NCBI GenBank assembly: GCA_013397075.1
Contig: VWZS01000638.1
Span: 1,489,529-1,553,528 of the forward strand
Origin: Rhabdornis inornatus
Lineage: Eukaryota > Chordata > Aves > Passeriformes > Rhabdornithidae
Direction of reading: 5' to 3'
Length of the DNA stretch: 64,000 bases
Below the pieces are notes generated by a model. That model was not told the DNA's origin, made no database searches, and saw only the letters and a program-made list of their open reading frames with translations. Shown in pieces: positions 1 through 13,337 of this stretch (the stretch's first letter is position 1; every line of letters starts with the position of its first letter). The translations under genes and the position numbers were made by a program.

Positions 1-3000
1 TTAATTACCAAGACAAGCTGAGTAACATTTCCTTCCAATTTTAAACCCTACCTTATTTCTTCTTATAATGATTTGGAGATGAAGCTTGTTAAATCAGTAA
101 ACATTTTATCAATCAGAAGAGATGACTGAAGTTAGAATTGCAATTAGACCTAGACATATACCTGTTCTAGGAAACAGTAGAATTTGACCATCACATATTG
201 AACTAGAACACTGAAAAGGTAGAGAAATAGTAGGGTTTATTAATGTTAAAAAGTAACTGGGAATTACAGTTCAAAATACAAATATAAGAAATTTATGTGG
301 ATGATGTATTTCATGGTTTATTTTGAAAAATATGGTAAATGCTGAATTAAGTCCTCAAATGAAAATGCAGTGTTTTGTAACCTGTGTGTCTGTGCCAAGA
401 TTTACAATAATTGGCAAATGTAGGGAGTCTCTGTCATATAGAAATTTCATGTGTTGGAGGCTGAGATCTTAGGGTCTTACAAATGTCAAATCCATGGCAT
501 ATGTAAGTGGGGTCATTGAATGCATTCCCTAGATACCATCTGCTATAGAACAATTGTTTTAAGAATTAAAAGGTCTGAGTGCATCTTTCTTCCATTCCTT
601 GGTCAAAAAAGCTGACAATATTTAATTAGTAGTAGTCCAAAAGACCTTGTAGGTAGAAAATTAATATGAATCCAAACTACTTCTCATACTGACCAGCAAT
701 AGCTTTTCATTAAAGTAAAACCATCTGTGTACAAGTAGACATATTAAAAACCACAGTAACATTAGTTTTCCTTGAGTATTCTGGGACTGAAAAATTAGTC
801 TCATTGATATTTTTTGCCGTGACATTTCTAGCTTAGCCAGACAATGAAATATCTCATCTTGCATGTTAAAATGTCACAAGCTTAATAAATAGGTGTTGTT
901 GGTATATGGCTGAATAGAACTCAGGCTGGAGTCAGAGTATTTGGAGGGAAATTCACATGGAGCAGTGTCATGTAGTTTATGAAATTAATAACAGCTATTA
1001 TTGTAATCCACAAACGCTGAGTACGTTAATGTTGACAAAGGGTGTCCAAAGGTATATAATGCAAAGATCAGTAATAAATTTTGTTACATTGCATCCCCTT
1101 TGAGTGTCTGGCAATACCGGATCTTGGAGATAGCTGGCTACTTTTCTAAAAGACCAGTAAGATACCAGATAATTGTGTAAGTGTTGATTGTAATTGTGAG
1201 CACTCTTGTTTGTAGGAAAGTTATATTCACTACTCTGGGCACAAGAACATGTGTCCTTGGAGGCTTCCAAGGGGAAAGCCTAGAAAAGCATTTCTGCCAG
1301 CTGGTGCTGAGGAAAAGCATCAAGTCAGGAGCTTGTAAGATTAATTTGTGATTTAGAGAGGCTCCTAGGTCTTGCTGATGAGGAAGGGTTATGCTGTGAA
1401 GTAAATGTAACTTTTTCCCTTTCAAGGTGATCATACGCTGTGCCCTGTTTGGAGAAGAATGGTTTTTTGGTTTTTTTGGGTTATTTTTTTTGGTTTTTTT
1501 CTTGTTTGAGTTATAGTGGTTCTCTTCATTATTGTTGATTTTTTTCTGTTCATCTAAGTCCATTCTTGATGTGACCCTTGCATGCTGAGCAAACAGAAGC
1601 TGTCTGTACTTACTGATAGTACCTTGTACCTGCATATCTGACATTATTTTTGCAGGTGCAAAGAGGACCATGGCTTCCTTTATTCTTTACCTTCACAAAA
1701 ATTATCCTCCTCCTTCATTTTTCTCTAATCTTTTCTTATAACATAGCTTGCTTTTAAATTGTATGTTCTTTCCAAATATTCCTGGTTGGTCTGTAAATTA
1801 AAATCAAGAATTCTGGAACTGTATCTTTAATGATATTCTCTTTGCCCAACCTAGGAAAGAAATGCGGTTTTCAAGTTGGCATTGAGTTGAAAATGCAAGA
1901 TAACTCTGGAAGTTCATGGCCCTGTGCTTTTGGGAATAAATAAGTGAGATATCAATGCTTTCTTTGATAGATAAGTCAAAGTTTAATCAGAGGTTCGTAT
2001 TGAACACCTATGGTAAATTATGTGCTTTCTGTTCCTATAGATTTTCCAATTAGGAAGGAGATTTAATTTACAAGTCAATTTTAACACCTAAGATAAATTC
2101 AGGAATTTTTTTTTCTCTGTTTTGCCTTATAAAGCTTGGGTCAGCATGAAGTATGTTACGCAGTTTTTAATGTGCTTGGTATTCACAAAACTAATGAAAA
2201 ATCAACCCTCTTCTGTGCAGTCCCTGTATTTGGGTAGTGAAGTATCTGAATGGCTGCACTAAAGCAAGAAGCTTGACCTGCACAGTAGCTGCCTGACAAT
2301 ATTTTAGCATGACTGGCTGCATATTCACCCACTGGAAAATATATCTTGTAAACAGAAGAAATACCTGCAAAGGCAATTAGGTGCTTGCACAACATATCTG
2401 AGAGTGTGACTGCAGCCCAGTATTGGATTTATTTATATATAAGCAAAACTCCTTGGAGTGAAGAGAATAGAGGCTATATTTTTAAATTTTAACAGTAATA
2501 ACCAGAACCTTGCTGTTTTTTCATTTGCCATAGGTAGGGATGCAAGAGGTACTACTATTTGATTTTATTTCTGGCATACAACGTACAAAATTATGTTTCC
2601 AGATGCTAAGAACCATTCTTTCACTTCTATAGCCTAATCTTTCTTTATTGTCATTTTTTCATTACTGTAACATGGTCCACTGCTTCTGTATTGTTTATTC
2701 CTAGGATTGGGATGCTCTCTTCAATACAGCATTCTTGTATTTTTCATAAGAAACATTGTATTTTAAGGTTTCCTGATAATTTCTGGCAGTTTTGTTTGCA
2801 TTTTTTTCTCTGTGTGTGTAATAAAGTTTGTGAAATTCTGTACATAATTTCTGTATCTGCTCTAGTAATTTGGCATTATTCTGGCATATTTCAAATTCAA
2901 TTTCAAAAATGTTAAAATAGGGGTTAGATTGTTTTAGCTTTAGGCTAGTGAAGAAACATGGGATTTTCTAGTGGCCCATGTATGCGATACATGTTTTTAA

Positions 3001-4549
3001 GATAAAGGAAAAGAGGTTACAAATACTATGATTACTTAAAAATGGTGAATTAAAATAGGTTGAAAAGGGAATTGTGGGATAATTTTGAAAAAAAAACAGA
3101 ACAAGTCTAGGAAACTATAGAATACATTTTATTATTTTTTAATTCATTTCTCTACCATAAACTGTATCTGTAATCCTTGCAAATATTCTGAGTTTGGAGA
3201 ATTATGCCTCCAAACTAATAAGGCAATGACTAATCCAGTGGTAGGAGCTTAAACTATGAGTGGCAAAGTTTAAAATAGGAGCTGGACCCGCTTTTAGCTA
3301 ATAAGAGAAGCTTTGAGGTAAATAATGTAATTTCATTATTTTATTCTTCACTTCCCTCATGTCTATAGTGGCTTGCGTGAGGTAAATACGACAGCTGGAT
3401 TTTGTGTAATTTATTCATGGGGTTCATTTGTCACTTTCAGAAGTGAAATGTGTTAGTTAAGCACTAAATAAAATCAAAATAAGGTCCGTCTGAAGCATTC
3501 ACAGATGTACAGTTATTGCATTTTAACAAGAACACTTGCTATAGTGTGATCTTTCCTGTAAAATATATATAAACACAGCCATAAAAATAATTTTTAAGAA
3601 TTTATTCTGTTTGTGCTAAGTGCTTCTGAAAGTGATAAACTACTGTAGCAGAAATACTATTTATGAAAGGGGTGACAAAGAACTGCTGCAAATGAGATGG
3701 TAAATAATCACATTTGCTTCATCCTTGTTTAGAAATAAAAAGTAAAGTAGATTTATATCAACAGGTACTTAACCCCACTTCTACCTTAGTCATTTCAACA
3801 GTAGAACTGGTGATTAACTCTGGTAACTCCTGCATTTTGCAGCAGTGGTGCTGTGTTAACATTCCATGTTACAGAGATTACACTTCTCTGTTGCCATCAA
3901 GGTTCCTAAAAATGTTTTTTAATGGCAGTGTATATCTGTTCATCAACTGCTGTTTTGTAGCTGAGACCAGTAGTATACTACAGTGGTATTGCCAGCAACA
4001 TAAGACATCTTTTCCTATTCCAGTTTAATGATTTCATATGTAATCAGGCAAATTTAGTATGATGATGGTGAATAGTAGTTCTTGTCACTGGCATTTAGCT
4101 TTGCCCTGAAAAAAAAATTGCAGTAATGTAATACTATCTAACATTGATTTGAAAAAACACTATTATTTAGCAGAAGGCTGAGGAACAGTACTTTTCTCTG
4201 GCACCCACCATCCTGTTAAGTTCTTAAGTTTGTATCTGTCTGGCTCCAAAAACTGATGAGAAGTGAGCACATTTGCACCGCATATTTTACATGTGCCTCA
4301 CTAGACCTAAGTAATTTATTCACCTGTAGATTATTCACTGAGAAATGTACTTGTGGTTTAACATTCTATCTGAATAGAAACTGAATTTATTACCTAACAT
4401 CGTCTGATTTGAAAACAGTGGGAAAAAGGCACAAAATTAGTGTGATCTTAGTCTTCTACCTGTGGCCCAAGGGTCAGGTGATCTGCATGCTGTTTAGTTT
4501 TGTTGGAACATCTTTTACTTTTCACTGACTGAAAATAGTACCCCTGATC
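1..4549. other. Intergenic, nothing recognised
   Basis: AT-rich unique-looking sequence. T-rich simple stretch at 1458-1512. Open frames are short and lack recognisable domains. Confidence 0.6.
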
Positions 4550-4860
4550 AGATCTCCTGCTCTAGCTGCACAAGATCTCATGTGCTTGTTTTTCCTTGCC
4601 AGGTAGCCTAGAGCAGACATCCAATGTTATGTCACCCGCACTGGACTGCTCTTTAATGCTCTTGGTTGCCTGCATGCATTCCAAGTGTTCTGTCACATAA
4701 AGGACATCTCCACTGGCTCATCTTCATGGCTTGTCCTTTGGAAAGAGCCTGTTTCCGTCTGTTTCAATAGGGTGGATGGATGAGCCATCATACCATGTCT
4801 CCATGAGTATAACAATATCATGGTCCTACAACTGCACACGGATCTCTTAATTCCTTTATT
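4550..4860 (-). mobile_element. CR1-type LINE fragment, ORF2 endonuclease domain
   Basis: Translated on the minus strand this gives decayed but clear pieces of the CR1/L3 endonuclease: DHDIVILMETWYDGSS then DGNRLF (about 4841-4740), and LYVTEHLECM, GDITLDVCSRLPGKE in the next stretch. They correspond to the ITETW, DGYRLF, LYV..LECM and GD..VGVCYRPP motifs of the family. At least two in-frame stops (after EIRVQL, and in the basic stretch before LYV) and small indels show that it is dead. Most CR1 copies in birds are short 3' ends, so an internal endonuclease piece points to an older, longer insertion. Confidence 0.8.
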
Positions 4861-7800
4861 CTAAATTCAACAGGTATCAGTGTACAGGCTGATTTTGCAG
4901 AAGTTGTTCCTCACAATAAGGCAAATACTTTAAAACAGTAGAGTAATAAAAATAATAGAAATATACTTAAAAAGGAAAAGCATTTGTTGTGTTCTACTGA
5001 TACCCGTTCAGGTATATAAAAGGTGTGTTTACTCTGTGAAGCAGTGCGCCATATGCAAGAATGCTACTCTTTTCCAAATATTATATCACAGCTATTCAGT
5101 GTGACAATAGCTTTAGGCATGAGATAAAACTTTGAGTGCCATTAGTTTAAACTTATGTGCAAAGATGTTTGTGGCACTACTGGAAATACTGCATTGAATT
5201 GCACTTGTTTCCTAGGTTTGTATTGGGCTAAAAGAAGTCATTAGCAATTTGCATTTTGAGAGCATTGTTGATACAATATGGTGGTGTGAGTCACCAGAAG
5301 CTTGGTGGCATAAAGAATTGCAGCCTGAAGGCAAAAATAATAATCGTTGGCCTAGAGTACTGCCTCTCATTTAGTATATTATAATCATTGGCTTTTTATG
5401 TCTTGTTTTCCCAAATATGAATTTAGTGCTGGTAAAAGGTACTGACTCAGTTTTGAATTTTTTCCTCTGTCATTGAACAGACACAGCACAGGCAGCAGAA
5501 TTGTGATCTTCCTCCCATACTTTGAATATGGCTTTAGGTTGGTGATAAATGCACATCAGCTTCTGGTTTGGGTTGCAAGTCGAAGTTATGTGTTCCCATG
5601 GTCAATAGGATAAAGTGGTACCTCTACTGCTACTGTGTCAGAGTTCACTTTTCCGTTTTCTGTTGCTTTAATGGGCTAAATGGGCTGGTATGATCATGAT
5701 GGCAATGTTGTCAGGTAGTTAAATAAAGTTAGTCCTCAGTTAACCCTGAGTTCCTTTCTGTGGCAAGGTAACATTTCAAGGAGACTGGGCATACCTCCAT
5801 TTCTGACTTACTGTTTGCTTTTTTAGGCAGCTTTAACTGGCAATATGAGCAGTGTAACCTCTATTGCTTTCTGATATACACAGATCTTTCCCTAGAATTC
5901 ACTATGTAGATAGTTTTTCATGTAAGATTATTTGAAAGAAAGCAAGCATCAGTTTGGAAGTGAAGTGAAAGAGACTATGATTTCATTTATAGGGAGCAAA
6001 AATATATTAGGGTCCATCCCATGGAACTATAGTTTCTGTAAATTGAGTAAGTTACAATACTTTCGCCAAATACAGATAAAATGAATTCTTGTGGCAAAGT
6101 TCTAAGTTTTAATTATCCTACACTGGAATTGATGCAACATCCCCATACATTATGATTTTTTTTCTAGATGGGGAATATTCAGTGTAAATAGATGTGAACC
6201 TAATTTAGCAATAGTTGATAGTTCAGGATTTAGTTGATAGTTCAGGATCTTGAATCTAGATGAAGTTGCATCTAGAGTTTTGTTTACTGAAAGCTGTTAC
6301 ATATGAAGATATTTGATTCATGTCTTGTGAAAAACTGAGAGGATATCCCCCCCACCAATTTTAACTTTTTAGCTCTTTCTACTGCAAACTTCAAAAACTC
6401 TTATTCTGCCCGGTGTTCATAACACTATCATGGTTAGTTCTTTTTTTTTCCCCGGAGACTTCTTGTGCTTGCAGCCATATAGAGTATGAAATGAGGAATA
6501 TATCAGCCTTTTTAGCTTCGCCTAGACACTTAAAACACAAGAAGTTATACTATTCTAACATCTCTTACAAACATCTCTTACAACATGCTTATGTGCTGGT
6601 TTATTTAAAAAAAAAATCATCTGTTAAACAGGAAAACAAAAATTATAACCCAGCCCCCAAAACCCCTACCTTTACTGCATCAGCCTGGGTCAGTGTAGCT
6701 TGGGTAGGCCAGAGATGCTTAAAACTAAATTTAGACTGGGCTCCAAATCTTGTTTAAAAGTGCTCAAGTATAGTCCAAAAATATGTCTTTGGAACTTGAG
6801 TAAACTCACAGTACTTGGAAGCATAAATAATTACTCCTACTGAAGTTACTCTGACTTTTAAATATATTACTTTTACAAGCAAGGATATTAACGTCTCTGT
6901 AGCTACTTGCTGCTGCTACGTACTGGTGAATTTGGATGACTGTCAAAAATCTAGAAAGTTACTAGAAGTCTAAGAAAAAAAGCATTCTTAAAATACTGAG
7001 TTTTTCAGATTAATAACTGCTGAAACAGAAAATCCACACCAGTTTTTTTGGTCAGTTCTATTTATGACTTATGACTGTGAGACTACTTGATCTGTGTGAC
7101 AAAAGTAATTTTCTTCATGTTTTTTTTGCTTCTTATCACTTAAGCTTGTTATTTGTCATGGTAGCATTTTGATAGCAACAAAGATGAGCATTTTGTTTAT
7201 TTAACGATGATGAAAAATTTATTTAATTTGGTAGTTGAAAGTTGGAGGTTTATTTTCTTCTCCTTTATCTTTTTTTTTTTGTGAGATCTAAACTTTTTCC
7301 TATTTAGCAACAAAGAGCTAGTCAGAAGAGCTGACTTTTCCACTGAGTCTGGCTATTTTGTACTAAGTAGAAGAATAATATATTTATTTTCTTCAAGTAA
7401 TGTGGATTTTAGTGTGATGGAAAAAACACTGAAAAAAATTTTAGGGGAAGGATTGTCTTAGATTATGATTTTTTTTTTGTGCCAGATACATTAATATCTC
7501 TTTTCCAGATAAATACATAGTTATGACAATAAATAACATATTTAGCCATATTTTGTGCCAAAAATAATTCAAATAACTCCAGTTAGAATGTAGACCCAAC
7601 TACTAGATTTAGTTTCTTGCGTTATTTCATAATTCTGACTCATTATGTCCTCTTTTTTTTTTTAAATTTTGGATTCAAGCATTAGAAGTCTGTCTTGTCT
7701 GTCTACAATAACATTTACTAAGCAAATAATCTAAAATTTAAAGGATTCATTAAAGCAGGAAACAATTTTAGATGCAGTAAGAATTAATCATTTGTGTGTA

Positions 7801-10800
7801 TGTATATATAAAAAGAGACAAAATTTTTAATTGAAATCTTGACTTTTATGAAAATGTAAGCAAATTGCAGTTGGAAGAAATATTTTAAAGCAATTTACCA
7901 TCATAAGGAAAAAACCTACCTTTGACAGTTTTTCTTTTAGAGTTACTGTGTAGAACTTTGTTAGAGTAGTTCTTTGTTTCAGCTGAGAGCCACCTGCTTC
8001 TACTGCATGATCTGATTTTGGATGGGGATTGGGTCCCCAAAGGCATGAGGCAGGATCTTCAGTTATAATACATGAAAGAGAGAATTCTCTGGAAATACCA
8101 ATTAAATAATGGAAAGCAGGTATTGGGTTTAAAAATCAGGGTTTGCCTTTTTAATCAGCTATTTTTCTTTTAGAATTTAGGAAGCAACTTCACCCTGTAA
8201 ACAGCTAAGTCAGCAAGAAGGAGCTTGTGCTTTGGAATGCTTCAGCTGGTTGGCTATATGCAGCTACCAAGGTGGAATTCTCATGAGTGAATCAAAATTA
8301 TCTAAGGTCACTTAAGTTTGTTGCATCTCATATGCAATCAGTGAATGGAAATAAAAAGATTGTCAGGAACAAAGGAATAATAAGGTCAAGTGAGCCCTAT
8401 CAAAGATATCTAGTGCAGTATGTTGGCCAAGTACAATCCTTACAACTAAATGGCAGAAGAAAATTAAAAGACTTAAAATCAAACCTCAGTTTCTGCCTGC
8501 TTCTGTCAAGATCTGTATAAAGTCTGGCAGCACCTTTGGCCTTGGTGATAGTGGAAATATACCTGCAGAACCACCAAAACTAATCTAATTTTGGGAGGTT
8601 CGTATATTATTGACCTATCCAAAACTAGGTACAGACAGCACAGAGAGGTGGTATTTCTCTCAGGGATAAACAGTACATCTTCACCCCAAAGGATCCCTGA
8701 TTTTTACCTGTCATCAGTCAGGGAATTAAGTGCTAAGAGATTGAAACTGCTGTGACATAACTCAGTCACAATAAGGTTGAAGAGTCCTTTTCTTGATTTG
8801 GCATTCAACTACTAAAATAACTGCATCTTGGACTTCAATAAGCTTTAAAAAGACTACCTGTCAGGTTTGTCACTGATCTCAAAACTGTGTTTTTTTGGCA
8901 GAAAGTGTTGCTTTTCCCTTATCACATTGATTGCCCTTAGAAAGATTAGACCCGGGGAGGATGTTGTTCAGTCATGCAGCTGATCCCATCAGGTTTGTGT
9001 TATATCAACTTCAGTAAATATATGAAAAATTCCAGTTGTATTTTGTATTAGAGATCTAGGAGCCCAAGAGAGATAAATTCTTTACATGCCCTTTGGTGAG
9101 GTGATTTTGTTCTTGGTACTTGAGTTTGTCTGAAATAATTCCCACTTTTTGCCCTCCCTTTTTGTTATTAAATGTTTTTTTGTAGTTTAGCCAATGGTCC
9201 TTGACTAATCAGAGATGTAATGTATGATTGTAATCATCTCTCACCAAGGAATGTGAATTTCTCTTCTATAAAAGTCTTTACCTACCCACTAAATTCCAAG
9301 ACTTCATTTTCCTTTGTACAGAATGTGAAGTCTGTTTATTAACAATTCATCATTCCTAGTTTGTAAGTTATATATTTCTTCAGAGAACTGTCACAATAGC
9401 AATGGTAGTAACCCTTTGCATGTTTACCTTTGTTTTACAATGGTAATAAATTTTGAAAGGCTCCCCAAAGGCAAATGTTTTTTAAAAGATGTTAAGTGTT
9501 ATTGTCAGTGTCAGTATTTCCAAGTGCATAAAATTTGGTAAAGAGATTCAATTGCTTGTTTCTCCTAAGATGGCTAACATCTTGTATTTCCTCCAAGATT
9601 TTAGTATGACTTCATTCTGCACCATTGCAAATTATGTTTTTAGTCTGGGCCAACAAACAGTCTGAAAGAACACTTTTTTCTCTACTGGAAAACTGAAATC
9701 TTGTGTAATTAATTCTTGGTCTTACCTGGATTTTTGTTTTCCTGAGTTTTTAGTTTGGTGGTTTGTTTGTTTGTTCGGTGGGTTTTATTTTGGTTTTCTT
9801 TGATGTTGGCATTTTCTGGGCAGCAGAAAACCTCCAATTTTCAATCAAATATCCTTGCATGTTTTAATGTTTTAAGAAAAATTAATATATCTTTTAAACA
9901 CAGGAAAGTAAGATTTATATCTGTCAGTAGAAATGAGTCTCAAGCAAAAGTTAAGGAAAATCAAATAACTTTAGTAAATTAACTTAAACTTAAGAAATCT
10001 GTACTTGGATGTTGTCTGATTGCAATTCCCATTTCCTACTAGCTAACTGAAAGCTTTATATAATTTCCACTAACACTGGAGTCTCAGCTCATATTGTTTG
10101 GCCCCTAGCTGGATTTCTTCTAATTTCTTTTCAATTTTAGTCAGAAACCCTGTAGGCTTTTTAAGAGATTTGCAATCTGTAGCAGTCATATTATACGGAA
10201 CAAGAGGAAGAGTCTGTGCTTGGTCTTCTGTTTGACAGGAAGGCTGTCTTCAACAGAAGTGCTCCACTGCTATTGCTTTTGCAACATATCATTACAATCA
10301 GTATCATTTGTTCCATGCTTTTTCAGCATCTGTGAAGCAGCAGCTGGTTACTGCTTTCTTCATCATCAAAGTGCTTTCAAGGACATTGGGCTAGAAACTT
10401 CTAGGAGAATTTTGTTAATTTGCAAACATGGGAATATGAGAATTTCAATGTTGGTTTTAAATGTAGGTCAAGTAAGATGCTAAAAAATATTGGGAAAGAC
10501 TCATCCACAGTGGGAATGTGTGTGTTAAGCCAAATATGAAACATCCTCTTGGAAGCAATGGAATATTCTTCTTGTAATCTTGATGATTCTCCATTATTCT
10601 GATAGTTTTAATTTTCTTCTTTATAATTACCTTTTATTTTGCCAGAGATACCAGAAATAATATTGGTCCCTTTAAATCTTTTTGTTGACATGTCTACATT
10701 TTATACACTTCACTCCGGGGATTCACATGGATCTAACATAAATAAATGTTCTTCAAAGAGACATCTTAGCACGTTTTTGCCACCTATAATTCTTCTGCAG

Positions 10801-11535
10801 TTTTGAACATCTACAAATTGTGCTTAATTGATAGCTACTAATCCACATTTCACTTCTGTGAAGTTTGGCAATAAAACCAAAAGCATGTGGATGTTTCCAT
10901 TTAGAAGGCATCATGCTATTGGCATTTTCTTTTCTTATTTGTTCTTAAATGAAAGTGGTGTTCCATTTTTATGGCAAAGCTATCAAGATAGGTATCATGA
11001 AGAGGCAGTTGCTGTCTTAGCTAATCAGAAATTTTTAATAATAATCCAACATAAACTTGGGAAAATTCAGATACAAAATGGTCAAAAGTTAATGCTTTAA
11101 AATAGGTAAGAAACTGTTGTAGAGATCTTATGGGACAGAGGATTATTAGATTATTTCAATGCTTTGTCATATTCTTAATTTAGCTAATGCAAACTCATTG
11201 GAGATAGTGTTGAATAACACCATCAAATATACTAAAATTGCTTTGAACATACTATACGATGACATCTCTGTGCTATTTGTTAGACCTAGAAATTCAAAGT
11301 AATTCTTGCTTTCAAAGTTCTTTTAGAATGAGTGAGTCTGATCATTTTGGAAAGAGACACAGCAAACTTTGCTGTTGGGATTTCTCCACCTATCCACTTC
11401 TTGCTAAAGTGTCTATATTTCTACTGCACTTCATTTGGTAAATATAAATTCAATTCATTAATTACCTACTATAACTTTTAATTAGCTACTATAATTTTTA
11501 GAGGAACCTCATTTATTTAATTCTGTTGTTACAAA
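4861..11535. other. Intergenic, no gene recognised
   Basis: Apart from the small tandem repeats near 6212 and 6557, the sequence is AT-rich with T runs (for example 7269-7280, 7655-7665). No repeat family or gene identified. Confidence 0.6.
6212..6276. repeat. 18-bp tandem repeat next to an 8-bp hairpin
   Basis: TAGTTGATAGTTCAGGAT occurs exactly at 6212-6229 and 6231-6248. It is followed by TCTAGATG (6255-6262) and its reverse complement CATCTAGA (6269-6276) with a 6-base loop. A further 13-bp perfect tandem lies at 6557-6582. Intergenic, no known element. Confidence 0.9.
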
Positions 11536-11711
11536 AGCATAGACTCATTGAGGTGGGAAAGAATCAACCTCCTTGCTTGAAGCAGCATCAACTACAGCAC
11601 ATTGTTTTGGAGGTCAAGCCTGTTTGCAGGTGGGCTTAAACATCTCCAAGGGTGAAGACTTTACAGCTTCTCTGGGCAGCCTGTTCTGGTGTTCAAATCT
11701 CTGACATTAAA
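11536..11711 (-). mobile_element. CR1 LINE 3' end fragment
   Basis: The plus strand shows the reverse complement of a CR1 3' end: a GACTCATTGAGGTGGGAAAG start, then a degenerate AACCTCCTTGC segment, and AGCTTCTCTGGGCAGCCTGT near 11668. About 176 bp, truncated and diverged. It lies in the intergenic region 3' of IGF1. Confidence 0.75.
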
Positions 11712-13117
11712 AAAGGGGTTTTGTTACATATGTGAGCAATTTTCTTTATTTTATGTTGCCTCTAACTTTCAATGGTTACTATTGAAAATTGCCTGGCTCT
11801 GTCTTCCATACTGCCTTGCATCTGAGATTTATACACATTCTCCCCTGAATCTTTCTTTTTTTTTCTCATGGCTGAATGATCCTGTCTCTCTCACTCTTTT
11901 ATCATATTTCAAAAATTGGAAATTATTTTTATTTAGGTGTGGAAACCATATTTTAAATGCAAAAAATTGTAAAAGATATTCTAAAATCTATCCCAAATTT
12001 TTATTGATGTATTTTTGTTATTCCTAATCATTTTATTATAGATATGTTGATCCTAAAACCGTCAGATTATTCCCCTCTTCCTATTAAACTATCTCTTAGG
12101 ACCCTCTGCATGTCGTTTTAGTGTGTAAAATGTGCATAATAATCGAATATTTCTCATTACAGTTTAAAAAATGAAAAAAATTGCAGTGTCTGCAGTTGTG
12201 TAACATCTGAGGTGCAGTCATTGTAATTAATCCTGTCGAATACTAATGTACATTTATTTCAATGTTTTGATTTCTGCTATCAGGAGATGTGTCCTTTCAC
12301 ATAACTAGCACTAGAAAAACCTTATCTTGGCTCACTCTGTTCATACAATCATTTCCTTTTGGTTTATAGACTGTTCTTCAATTCCTTAAAATGTCAAAAA
12401 AGCATGTCTCTGTCTGCCTTTTCCAGCATGTCTGTATTACCTAGGAAAATAGATAATAAAAAAATCTCCAATCTAACCTTTCTGAGCTGCAAAACCACTG
12501 ACAGTATCTACCTATGTTTTTTCCTAACTTCTTTTTTTCAGTAACACATACCAGATTCCTAATTAGCCTTCCTTCTTCCAAATTTCTTTCCCCTGAATTA
12601 ATTTGTAACTTCTAAGGATAAATATTTTCCCATTGAAAATTTGCACTAATATCTGGTCTTCTTTATGCACTATCTTTCAATAGATAATGGTCAGTGAGGG
12701 ACAAGAAATGTGACTTCAAATGAAACAGATCAGGCAAAATTTTCATCTGGCTTACATAGAGTAAGAAGTGCTAAATGTTAAGATTTTTTACTCTAGTTCA
12801 GGTTCTTTCTTGGAGGCATCTCAGTCTGGTCAAGCATCTTACAATCTCATCCTGCAGAAATGTGTGGGAGGCTTTAAGTCCCTTTCTTGCAAAATTTTAC
12901 ACACACATATGAAAACAGCAAAAATCAAGAGTAGAGCACTTTTTTTTTCATTGAAGTATGACTTACAAGAATCCTAATTTAATACAAATACCAGGATGTA
13001 AAAGTAAGTAATAAAACATCTTACTCTGAAATATATCAAGGTATTGATCAAGTACTCAGGATGGGGGATACGGCATTCTCACTGTTTTTCAGGTTGATTG
13101 GAAAATGAAGATGCATT

Positions 13118-13337
13118 AATTTCGTTTAGATGTTAAGAAAAAATTCTTCACTGTGAGGGTGGTGAGGCACTGGGACAGATTGTCCAGAGAAGTTGCGGAT
13201 GTCCCATACCTGGAAATGTTCAAGGCCAGGTTGGATTGGGCCCTGATCTATCTGGTTTATTGGAAGGTGTCCCTGTCCTTGGACAGGAACCAGATCATCT
13301 TTAAGGTCCCTTCCAATCCAAACCATTCTAGGATTAG
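13118..13337 (+). mobile_element. CR1 LINE 3' end
   Basis: Typical avian CR1 3' sequence: TTAAGAAAAAATTCTTCACT, GTGAGGGTGGTGAGGCACTG, a GTCCAGAGAAGTTG segment, GTTCAAGGCCAGGTTGGAT, and the terminal AAGGTCCCTTCCAATCC with CCATTCTAGGATT. It is 5'-truncated to about 220 bp, as most CR1 copies are. No coding capacity. Confidence 0.93.

Noticed and set aside
8830..8870. Short CR1-like phrase (TTGGACTTCAATAAGC)
   Set aside because: Only about 20 bases resemble CR1 ORF2, and the flanks do not continue the match.
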